This document shows, piece by piece, positions 7,162-14,061 of a stretch of DNA of 18,361 nt (positions are counted from its first letter, which is position 1; each line of letters opens with the position of its first letter). The position numbers and the translations under genes were made by a program. Below the pieces are notes generated by a model. That model searched no databases and was not told the DNA's origin. It saw nothing but the letters and a program-made list of their open reading frames with translations. The stretch is from Bacteroidales bacterium. Its GTDB lineage: Bacteria > Bacteroidota > Bacteroidia > Bacteroidales > Muribaculaceae. The stretch lies in the NCBI GenBank assembly GCA_004553095.1, contig SFMJ01000016.1, positions 1 to 18,361 of the forward strand, written 5' to 3'.

Positions 7162-8553
7162 ATGAAAAAATTATTACTACCCTTATTCTTGTCGGTGGCT
7201 ATCCTGCCCACATTCGCCGAAGAGAGTGCCGAGCCCCGCAGCATGCGCCTTTTCGATCAGGTTGTCTTCTACGACGGTTATAACGGCACAGTCTTCGATG
7301 CCGACCTCGACGACGGTATCCTACGCCATCGCAACTCACTATATGCCATCCGCCTGACCGACGAGCAACTCGACTTCTTCGGCCCCACCACCGAGATGAA
7401 CCTCCGCATCGGCGCCCTCTGCGACAACTACGATCGTATAGGCAATATCAACCTGGCACTCGTGCCCAAAGGACGCGAATCATACACCATCGACGATGAG
7501 GATGTGCATCGTTCGGAATTGGGTCGATTCATCACCCCCTTTATGAACAAGAATAAATATCCTACGTCAGTGCCTTACTCCTATGTATTAGACAATATAG
7601 GTTATATAATGCACGATATGGATCTTCGTGCCCAATACGACTACTGGATCGAATTCGAGCTCTTCGGCGTGCCCTATGCCGCCAATCAGCAAGTGGAGGG
7701 ATGTGCCGACCGCAACGACGTCTTCTCCGGCACTCTCGACTTTGTATGCCCCGAAGACCCTATGGAGGGAAACACCATGGACGTTTTCGTGCCCATCTAC
7801 ATGAAAAATCCTGAATACGACGGCCGTTACAACCTCAACAACTACACCGCCACCGCCACCGACGAACTCGGCAAAACCGAGCGCACCTTCACCTTCGATG
7901 TGCCGGAAGATGTGGCAGATGGCTTGATCTGTCTTATCACCTCGAACCATGGCGCCAACTCGGGCGGCGAAGAATACAACCGACGTTGGCACTACGTATA
8001 TATTGACGACGAACTCGTGCTCACCTACAAACCGGGCCGCAAGAGCTGCGAACCATTCCGCAAATACAACACCCAAGCCAACGGCATCTACGGCTGGACT
8101 TCCAAGAGCGACCAAGCCTGGCAATCTTTCAGCAACTGGTGTCCCGGCGACGTAATCGACAACCGCATCATCCGCCTTGGAGCATTCGAAGCCGGCACCC
8201 ACAAGATCAAAATCTCAGTGCCCGACGCCGTATTCCAGGATGCACAGGGTGACATCCCCGTATCCATCTACTTCCAGGGACTCACCGAAGGAACTCTCCC
8301 CGACATGAGTGCCATCAACGAGATCGAATACCTCAAAGATGTAACCTTCAAGATGGAAAATGGCAATATCACCTTTGCCTGCGAAGAACCGATAATAGGA
8401 GTAGAGCTCCTCGACATAGAGGGTCGTCTCTTGGATGCTCAATGGAAGCGAGGCATCACCACCTACGACGACTCCGGCCGCACCCCCGGCCTATACCTCC
8501 TCCGCCTATACACCGAAGATGGCTACACCATAACCCGCAAATTCCGCCGATAA
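7162..8553 (+). CDS. PNGase F-like N-glycanase, secreted by T9SS
   Basis: A 463-residue product: signal peptide (1-19), two-lobed PNGase F-like region (about 28-375) and T9SS type A tail (about 395-463). PNGase F cleaves the amide bond between asparagine and N-glycans. Against remembered Elizabethkingia PNGase F, CDNYDRIGNINL here matches CDEWDRYANVYV, so D91 corresponds to catalytic D60. LGRFITPF matches IGRFITPY. GGEEYNRRWHYVYI matches the region of E206 (E270 or E271 here), and SNWCPG matches AGWCPG. The E118 position is less clear (Asp160 is nearest). The product would act outside the cell on glycoproteins. The ATG at 7162 gives a normal signal peptide; an in-frame start at 7066 would lie upstream of the -7 box. 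Confidence 0.8.
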   Translation: MKKLLLPLFLSVAILPTFAEESAEPRSMRLFDQVVFYDGYNGTVFDADLDDGILRHRNSLYAIRLTDEQLDFFGPTTEMNLRIGALCDNYDRIGNINLALVPKGRESYTIDDEDVHRSELGRFITPFMNKNKYPTSVPYSYVLDNIGYIMHDMDLRAQYDYWIEFELFGVPYAANQQVEGCADRNDVFSGTLDFVCPEDPMEGNTMDVFVPIYMKNPEYDGRYNLNNYTATATDELGKTERTFTFDVPEDVADGLICLITSNHGANSGGEEYNRRWHYVYIDDELVLTYKPGRKSCEPFRKYNTQANGIYGWTSKSDQAWQSFSNWCPGDVIDNRIIRLGAFEAGTHKIKISVPDAVFQDAQGDIPVSIYFQGLTEGTLPDMSAINEIEYLKDVTFKMENGNITFACEEPIIGVELLDIEGRLLDAQWKRGITTYDDSGRTPGLYLLRLYTEDGYTITRKFRR

Positions 8554-8581
8554 TCCCCTCCGGCAAATCCCCATACAATAG

Positions 8582-8628
8582 CCCGAGACCAAGCAAAAAA
8601 AACATTCCGGTCTCGGGATGTTTTTTTT
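8582..8628 (+). terminator. Terminator of the N-glycanase gene with two alternative stems
   Basis: Stem A: A8-CATTCCG (8595-8609) with CGGGATG-T8 (8614-8628), one G-T pair, loop GTCT. Stem B: CCCGAGACC (8582-8590) with GGTCTCGGG (8609-8617), followed by ATG and eight Ts. The two stems share 8609-8617 and cannot form together. Either resembles an intrinsic terminator. Confidence 0.85.
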
Positions 8629-8659
8629 ACATAATCATCTCTATTTGTGAAAAATTGTC

Positions 8660-8667
8660 TATATTTG
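8660..8667 (+). promoter_or_regulatory. Candidate -7 box for the kinase operon
   Basis: TATATTTG fully matches TAnnTTTG and lies 115 bp before the preferred kinase start. A TTTG at 8644-8647 is only 12 bp upstream, too close for a normal -33, so the promoter is weak, regulated or misassigned. Confidence 0.4.
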
Positions 8668-8781
8668 CAAAACGGACTGTAATCTCTCTCTTCTCCTCTC
8701 CTATTACCCGTTTTTAATATGTCCATCCTTGCTTCTTTTCAGAATAAGGAACGCGCTCTAACAATAGATCTACTATCTAAA

Positions 8782-10245
8782 ATGACTAATCAGACATCTT
8801 TACGACCTAATGCAACCCTGCGCGGCGGCACTTATCGCATCGACCGCGTATTGGGTCAGGGTGGCTTCGGCATCACCTATCTCGCTACCGACCTCTCGCT
8901 CGATAAGCCGGTGGCTATCAAGGAGTTCTTCCCCAAGGATTACTGCGACCGCGATGCCACTACGAGCCATGTCACCCTCGGCACTCAGACCACCACAGAG
9001 TTTGTCAAGCGCCTGAAGGCGAAGTTCCTCAAGGAGGCGAAGAATATTGCCAGGTTCGATCACCCCAATATCATCAAGATTCATGCCGCCTTCGAGGAGA
9101 ACAACACCGCCTATTATGTGATGGATTTCATCAAGGGGGAGTCTCTGTCGGAGCGTGTAAAGCACCAGGGAGTGCTGCCGCGCACCATGGCATTAGACTT
9201 GGTCACCAAGATTGGCACGGCGCTCGATTATATCCACTCCTTCAGCATGAACCATCTGGATGTAAAGCCGGCAAATATTATGGTGCGCGAGAGCGACAAT
9301 CGCCCGATTCTGATCGATTTCGGCCTCTCTAAGCAGTATGACTCTTCCGGCCATCAGACTTCCACCACGCCGGTGGGCATCAGCCATGGTTATGCCCCGA
9401 TGGAGCAATATAATGATGGTGGGGTGAATGAGTTCTCCCCCACCACCGATGAGTATTCTTTGGCGGCAACTCTCTATTATCTTCTCTCGGGAATCACCCC
9501 TCCTCAAGCCACGAAGTTGGTGGAGGATGACCTGATCTTCCCCGACTCGATACCGACAGACCTCATCACGCCGATCTCCAAGGCGATGTCGTCTGCCCGC
9601 AAAGACCGCTATCCCACTGTTAACCAATTCATTGCTGCACTTAATCCCAAATCCGAAGAAACATCTATTTCGGCACCAACTCCGAAGCCGGCACCAAAAC
9701 CCGAGCCTAAGCCTCAACCGAAGCCGACACCGACTCCGGAACCTGAGTCGGAACCTGAGTCATCGTCTCGCAAATGGTGGATCGTCGGGGGTGCTGTGGC
9801 GCTGTTGGCGATTGTGCTGATGGTATGGCAACCTTGGCAACCGGAGCAAAAGCCGGCAGGGGCAATCCCCGAGGACACCACCAAGACTGAGACGAAGGCG
9901 AAGAGTGTCACTTCGATGTTCTATCACAGCGCTAATGGAGACTGCTCTTACACCGGCGAGGTTGATGACAAGAACTTGCCTAATGGCAAGGGTGTTGCCA
10001 TGTGGAACACCGGTTCGGGGCTGAAGTATGATGGCGAATGGGTGCATGGAGTCATGGAGGGAGAAGCGAAATACTATCTCCGCAACGGCGACACCTTTGC
10101 AGGCACCTACAAAGGCAACGAATTCCACGAAGGGGTATACACTCTCAAATCGACGGGTGAATACTTCAAAGGCACCTATAAAGAAAGCAAACCTGCCAAA
10201 GGAGCCTGGTACGACAAAGCCGGCACCCTGATAGAAACCCTCTAA
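8782..10245 (+). CDS. Membrane Ser/Thr protein kinase with C-terminal MORN repeats
   Basis: A 487-residue Hanks-type kinase. The kinase domain spans about 18-290: glycine loop GQGGFG (25-30), K47 in AIKEF, E85, catalytic loop HLDVKPAN (158-165) and IDFG (D179). HRD reads HLD, so this is a non-RD kinase but with Asp, Lys and Asn in place. A Pro/Lys-rich linker (299-326) leads to one membrane helix (332-349), and then four MORN repeats (about 389-483) that would lie outside the cytoplasm as a possible envelope sensor. It probably phosphorylates Thr/Ser in FHA-bound partners; the PP2C at the island end is the likely opposing phosphatase. The ATG at 8782 (MTNQTSLRPN) fits the family start; an in-frame ATG at 8719 would add 21 residues spanning a recurrent GCGCTCTAA motif. 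It is followed at 64 bp by the LytTR gene. Confidence 0.92.
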   Translation: MTNQTSLRPNATLRGGTYRIDRVLGQGGFGITYLATDLSLDKPVAIKEFFPKDYCDRDATTSHVTLGTQTTTEFVKRLKAKFLKEAKNIARFDHPNIIKIHAAFEENNTAYYVMDFIKGESLSERVKHQGVLPRTMALDLVTKIGTALDYIHSFSMNHLDVKPANIMVRESDNRPILIDFGLSKQYDSSGHQTSTTPVGISHGYAPMEQYNDGGVNEFSPTTDEYSLAATLYYLLSGITPPQATKLVEDDLIFPDSIPTDLITPISKAMSSARKDRYPTVNQFIAALNPKSEETSISAPTPKPAPKPEPKPQPKPTPTPEPESEPESSSRKWWIVGGAVALLAIVLMVWQPWQPEQKPAGAIPEDTTKTETKAKSVTSMFYHSANGDCSYTGEVDDKNLPNGKGVAMWNTGSGLKYDGEWVHGVMEGEAKYYLRNGDTFAGTYKGNEFHEGVYTLKSTGEYFKGTYKESKPAKGAWYDKAGTLIETL

Positions 10246-10309
10246 CCCACGTGTCCTGCCTTCAAGACTGCTAACTGCGCACCCGATGCGTTCTAACACA
10301 ATTGAAACA

Positions 10310-10699
10310 ATGAACAAAACGAGGTATCTCTATCTTAACTCGCGAGATGAATTCTTCCGAGTGGATATTACGAAAATAGTATATTTCGAGTCTGATGGCA
10401 ACTACACCAACATCATTCTCAACAACAAGATGAAGGCTACGATATGTATGAACTTGGCGCAAATGCAAACCCTGCTCAGCGCAAGCCTCAAAGAGGCTGC
10501 CGCAATGTTTGCCCGCATCGGAAAGCGACATATCGTCAACCTGAACTACGTCTATCAGATAGCAATACTCCGCCAGAAACTCATACTGAGCGATGGCGAA
10601 AATTTCGAGTATCATGTCTGCATCTCCAAAGATGCTCTCAAGAAACTTAGAGATATGTATATCTCAAATCTCTCGTCACCCGGCAGTGAAAACAAATAA
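10310..10699 (+). CDS. Stand-alone LytTR-family DNA-binding protein
   Basis: A 129-residue protein consisting almost entirely of a LytTR domain: ITKIVYFESDGNYTNIIL (20-37) is the typical first half and FARIGKRHIVNLNYV (68-82) the typical second half. LytTR domains bind DNA through beta-strand loops and usually sit behind a response-regulator receiver. None is present here, so its activity would have to be controlled another way, for example through the kinase encoded upstream (inference). I prefer the ATG at 10310 (MNKTRYLYLN): the upstream ATG at 10286 falls inside a GATGCGTTCTAA element that resembles the motif found at other island gene junctions. It is 11 bp before the FHA gene and probably co-transcribed with it. 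Confidence 0.88.
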   Translation: MNKTRYLYLNSRDEFFRVDITKIVYFESDGNYTNIILNNKMKATICMNLAQMQTLLSASLKEAAAMFARIGKRHIVNLNYVYQIAILRQKLILSDGENFEYHVCISKDALKKLRDMYISNLSSPGSENK

Positions 10700-10710
10700 C
10701 AACACCATAT

Positions 10711-11499
10711 ATGGATAGTCTGAAAGAAAAAAACATCCTTATCGGCAAAGAGCCGAAAAACGGGCGCCTGATGGTAGCTATCCAGGGTTCAGGCAAGAGT
10801 GGCGTGATCGGCGACCTCGGCAGTGTGCCCGACTCCGTAAGCCGTTGCAAACCGGCAGAGGGAGTGGCACATGCCAAAATCTCTATCAACCACAAGGGGG
10901 AAATGCGCATCTACAACCTGAAGCCTGCCAACGTCACCTACGTCAATGGTGCAGAGATCGAAACCAAGATGATCACCCCCGATGCCACCATCGAGTTGGG
11001 CAAAGATCGATATCCCATCTCACTCTCCGTAGTAATCGAAACTGCCAAGAAATTGGCGGCATTACAACAACCCGCCGACGCTAAGCCGGAGGAGAAAAAG
11101 GAGAAATATAACATCTCTCACCTCGCCAAGGTATATGATGATTATGAAGCCGAGATAGAACGTATTACCTTGGAGCAACAAAAGATGAATCGCCGTCGCA
11201 TGCTTCCTATTATGATCGGTTCTTTATCCGGTATTGCATCGCCAATACTTGCTTCAGTTGTTGCCGCAAGCACTCTCTATGTCTCAATGCCGGTGGCTGT
11301 TATCAGTTTTGCTTTATATTTTATGAATTATCGGAAGAAGGATACCAGCTATCAAGATCGCAAAGCGGCTTCCGAGAAGTTGATGGATGAATATGTATGC
11401 CCCTGCTGCAACAAATACTTAGGTTCTTATCCCTACAAAGTATTGACGAAACAATACTCGATGACTTGCCCCTACTGCAAGTGCGAATGGGTAGAATAA
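10711..11499 (+). CDS. FHA-domain membrane protein with C-terminal zinc ribbon
   Basis: A 262-residue protein. Residues about 8-110 look like a divergent FHA phosphothreonine-binding domain: LIGKEP, SVSRCKPAEGVAHAKI in place of the usual SR.HA core, and NVTYVNG (74-80), the typical N-x-T-x-V-N-G strand. A charged, probably helical stretch (about 125-165) precedes two hydrophobic segments (about 164-190 and 191-206). The C-terminal zinc ribbon uses C230/C233 (CPCC) and C253/C256 (CPYC). The FHA domain, zinc ribbon and kinase domain would all face the cytoplasm if the two segments form a hairpin. A role as phospho-reader for the kinase is inferred from the gene order. I see no convincing terminator after it; 11500-11565 holds nothing else I can name. 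Confidence 0.82.
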   Translation: MDSLKEKNILIGKEPKNGRLMVAIQGSGKSGVIGDLGSVPDSVSRCKPAEGVAHAKISINHKGEMRIYNLKPANVTYVNGAEIETKMITPDATIELGKDRYPISLSVVIETAKKLAALQQPADAKPEEKKEKYNISHLAKVYDDYEAEIERITLEQQKMNRRRMLPIMIGSLSGIASPILASVVAASTLYVSMPVAVISFALYFMNYRKKDTSYQDRKAASEKLMDEYVCPCCNKYLGSYPYKVLTKQYSMTCPYCKCEWVE

Positions 11500-11568
11500 G
11501 AGCTCGTTCTGCCTCTTAGAGCATTTTGTGGATAAATCCCTACATTTCATACAGGATGCCTCCAAAAA

Positions 11569-11600
11569 TTTGACAAGGAAAATTTCGGGTATTAACTTAG
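11569..11600 (+). promoter_or_regulatory. Promoter of the first EF-hand/LRR/coiled-coil unit
   Basis: TTTG at 11569-11572 and TAACTTAG at 11593-11600 (one mismatch to TAnnTTTG) are spaced by 20 bp. The gene starts 41 bp downstream. Confidence 0.65.
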
Positions 11601-11641
11601 CAGCGTAAAACAAATTAATCACCATTAAAACTCAGAACGTC

Positions 11642-12310
11642 ATGAAAGAAGAAACTAAAAAAGAACTGAAGAAGAATGTAGTAACAGGAGTAAGCGGCGT
11701 AGCCGGAGCAGCAGCAGGTGTAGTGATCGGAGCCGCCGTCACCCCCGAGCAGGCAGAGGCAGCCGAGGTTGAAGTAGAGGCTGTAGAGACACCCGAAGAG
11801 GCTACTGCATCTCACAGCGGTGCAAGTGCATCTCACAGCAGCACAGCACACGTGTCGCACACTTCTCATGCCGTCACCCCCGAACCAGAACCAGAACCCG
11901 AACCAACTCCCGAACCGAAACCGACTCCTACTCCCGAACCGGAACCGACCCCTACCCCCGGACCGGAACCGACTCCTACCCCCGGACCGGTCGATCCTAC
12001 CTCCGAAATCGAAGTGCTCGGTTATGAAAGAGTCAACAACCAGGATGGTACTCAGTCTGATATCGCCACTGTCAGAGTCCAAGATAATATCATCGGAGTG
12101 GTGGATGCCGATATCGATGGCAAAGCCGATGTGATCATTTGCGATGTCAACAACAGCGGCACTCTCGAACAAGATGAAGTGCAGAACGTACAGAGCGAGA
12201 ATATTGCCATGCAACCCTTCCAGGAGGCTGCCGGCTTCCAACCCGATCTCGCGCAAAACGATCTCCCCGACTATGACAATAATGCCAATGTCGATGACTA
12301 TATGGCTTAA
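11642..12310 (+). CDS. Pro-rich membrane protein with EF-hand-like calcium loops (paralogue 1)
   Basis: A 222-residue protein with a basic N-terminus, a small-residue hydrophobic segment (about 13-33, Gly/Ala-rich), an acidic Ser/His stretch, and a Pro/Glu/Thr linker (about 79-118). The C-terminal domain (about 122-180) starts EIEVLG. It contains an EF-hand-like loop DVNNSGTLEQDE (168-179, with Asp1, Asn3, Ser5 and Glu12) and a preceding Asp-rich loop from D155 (DADIDGKADV) that lacks Glu12. The domain is paralogous to the end of the gene at 14062. Calcium binding is plausible, not shown. It may be anchored in the inner membrane with the linker and calcium domain outside; a non-standard secretion route cannot be excluded. 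I do not recognise a named family. The LRR gene follows after 35 bp. Confidence 0.75.
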   Translation: MKEETKKELKKNVVTGVSGVAGAAAGVVIGAAVTPEQAEAAEVEVEAVETPEEATASHSGASASHSSTAHVSHTSHAVTPEPEPEPEPTPEPKPTPTPEPEPTPTPGPEPTPTPGPVDPTSEIEVLGYERVNNQDGTQSDIATVRVQDNIIGVVDADIDGKADVIICDVNNSGTLEQDEVQNVQSENIAMQPFQEAAGFQPDLAQNDLPDYDNNANVDDYMA

Positions 12311-12345
12311 TTACCACAAGGATATTTCTTAATACCCCCAAGACT

Positions 12346-13395
12346 ATGAAGATTAAATATGCTCTCTTAGCCCTATCACTCCTCGCCGGTGTCAGCGCCT
12401 TTGCTCATGACTTCACGGCTACGGTCGATGGTCAGAAGCTATATTTCGAGATAACCAACAAGAGTCGCAAGAGTGTTGCCGTGACCTACAACGGCAACAT
12501 CTCCGACCACAAGGATCAGTCTATTGCCGGCATCGTAGAGATCCCGGCGAAGGTCAAACATAATGATGAGGTGTATAGCGTCACCGCCATCTCCCCAAAA
12601 GCTTTCGCCAATGCCGACCATCTTAAGGGTATCGTGATCCCCTCGGGGGTAACCACGATCGGTGATTTCGCCTTCGAAGACTGCGATTCGCTTACCAATG
12701 TGGTATTTCCCGGCAACATCGTAACCCTCGGCCAGGGTGTCTTCTTCAAGGCCACCGCCATCTCCAATGTCACTATCGGCAGCGACTGGAAGAAGATCGA
12801 CCTCTCCATGTTCCGCTGGAGCAAGTCGCTGACTTCGATCGATATCCCCGCCAAGATCGAGAAGATCCAGGGTGTCAAGAAGTTGAAACACCTCGAGTCG
12901 ATCACCGTCGACCCCAACAATGCCAAGTTCGCCTCTGTCGATGGCATGCTCTATAGCAAGGATGGCTCCATCTTCTATGCCTGCCCCAGAGCGTATAAGG
13001 GGAAAGTGACTGTGCATCAGGGTGTGACTACGATCCTCCCCGGCGCTCTTATCGACTGCCCGGCTATCACCGCTCTCGACCTCCCCGCGAGCCTCCAATC
13101 CGTCTCTTTCCGTGAGACTTCGCGCATGAAGCAACTTTCCTATATCCTGATCAGAGGCGAACAGCCTATCTCCACCTCCTATCTTGGCGCCGAAGGTAAG
13201 TTCCTATTCCAGATAGCAAATCCCGCCACCGAGATCGTGGTCCTCTCCTCTGCCAAGAGCAGCTATGAGAAGGCCCTCGCTACTGAAGCCGGAGAGTATG
13301 CCGAGAAGGCGGATGGCCTGCCTTATATCGTGGAGCAAAAAGACCTCCCCGGCAAGAAAAATATTAAGGGTGTCAAAAATTTTGATAAGTATTAA
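12346..13395 (+). CDS. BspA-like leucine-rich-repeat (LRR_5) exported protein
   Basis: A 349-residue protein with a clear signal peptide (1-20, cleaved at AFA-H). Repeats of the BspA/LRR_5 type run from about 75 to 275: IPAKV..., VTAISPKAFANADHLKGI, VIPSGVTTIGDFAFEDCDSL, VVFPGNIVTLGQGVF, IDIPAKIEKI, and TILPGALIDCPAITALDLPA. Such proteins are exported or surface recognition modules. There is no T9SS tail, and the C-terminus (about 320-349) is Lys-rich. It sits between two EF-hand-loop proteins in the signalling island and ends 3 bp before the next start, so the genes are translated from one message. Confidence 0.88.
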   Translation: MKIKYALLALSLLAGVSAFAHDFTATVDGQKLYFEITNKSRKSVAVTYNGNISDHKDQSIAGIVEIPAKVKHNDEVYSVTAISPKAFANADHLKGIVIPSGVTTIGDFAFEDCDSLTNVVFPGNIVTLGQGVFFKATAISNVTIGSDWKKIDLSMFRWSKSLTSIDIPAKIEKIQGVKKLKHLESITVDPNNAKFASVDGMLYSKDGSIFYACPRAYKGKVTVHQGVTTILPGALIDCPAITALDLPASLQSVSFRETSRMKQLSYILIRGEQPISTSYLGAEGKFLFQIANPATEIVVLSSAKSSYEKALATEAGEYAEKADGLPYIVEQKDLPGKKNIKGVKNFDKY

Positions 13396-13398
13396 GTC

Positions 13399-13947
13399 AT
13401 GAAACAGTATATCGTACTTTCTTTAGCTATTATAATGGCTGCCCTCACTGTCAACGCACAGAACTACAAAACCTCTCCCGCTCTCAGCGACTCGGTAGCC
13501 AACGAAGTGAAACTCAAGGCCTTAAACACCAAGAAGGGTGAATTGGAAAATAAGATCAAAGTCGAGGATGCCAAGCGCAATCGCCAGGTGGCTGGTGTGA
13601 CTCCCGAGACCATCGAAGCGATGAACGATCGCCAAGACTCTATCTGTCTCGCACTCCGTTCGCAACTCGTGGAGGTGAACCGTGAAATCCGGGAGCTTAC
13701 CCCCGACAACACTTCGCAGGTGCTGATCCAGCAATTCAACAACCTCGTGACTCAACCCGCCCAGGCTGCCGCCGACGGAAATACTCCCGCCGCCAATAGC
13801 AATGCCGCCCCGACTTCGAGCCAAAACAACCCTGCCAACAACGCCGCTGTCGGCCAAAGCCAAAACAATACCGGCAATCAACCCGCCGCCAAACCAACCA
13901 AAAAACCAACCAAAAAACCGGCAAAAAAACCTGTAAAAAAATCCTGA
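13399..13947 (+). CDS. Small exported coiled-coil protein with Lys/Pro-rich tail
   Basis: A 182-residue protein with a signal peptide (1-20, cleaved at VNA-Q). A charged helical region (about 35-110, with VKLKALNTKKGELENKIK and RSQLVEVNREIREL) probably forms a coiled coil. A low-complexity Ala/Asn/Gln/Ser stretch (about 120-162) follows, and the tail repeats KPTKKPTKKPAKKPVKKS. The basic tail could bind an anionic surface such as lipopolysaccharide or nucleic acid; this is speculation. No family recognised. The 114 bp after it hold the promoter of the next unit and no clear terminator. Confidence 0.78.
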   Translation: MKQYIVLSLAIIMAALTVNAQNYKTSPALSDSVANEVKLKALNTKKGELENKIKVEDAKRNRQVAGVTPETIEAMNDRQDSICLALRSQLVEVNREIRELTPDNTSQVLIQQFNNLVTQPAQAAADGNTPAANSNAAPTSSQNNPANNAAVGQSQNNTGNQPAAKPTKKPTKKPAKKPVKKS

Positions 13948-13998
13948 TAATCATTTGATACATAAATCGGGATATTTCATGGAATAGATGTCTGATTA

Positions 13999-14030
13999 TT
14001 TGGAGCATCGGCATTTCAATGGTATATTTG
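13999..14030 (+). promoter_or_regulatory. Promoter of the EF-hand/caspase/FHA/PP2C unit
   Basis: TTTG at 13999-14002 and TATATTTG at 14023-14030, spacing 20 bp: a full match to the Bacteroidetes consensus. The ATG of the next gene is 31 bp beyond the -7 box. Confidence 0.8.
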
Positions 14031-14061
14031 CAACAACAAAAAACAAAAAAACTTCAAGATC

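Noticed and set aside
8644..8667. Full promoter upstream of the kinase using TTTG at 8644
   Set aside because: Only 12 bp separate it from the -7 box, against about 19-20 bp at the other promoters here; I kept only the -7 box as a candidate.
10286..10309. ATG at 10286 as LytTR start
   Set aside because: It lies inside a GATGCGTTCTAAC element that resembles non-coding motifs elsewhere in the island; the ATG at 10310 gives the usual LytTR protein length.
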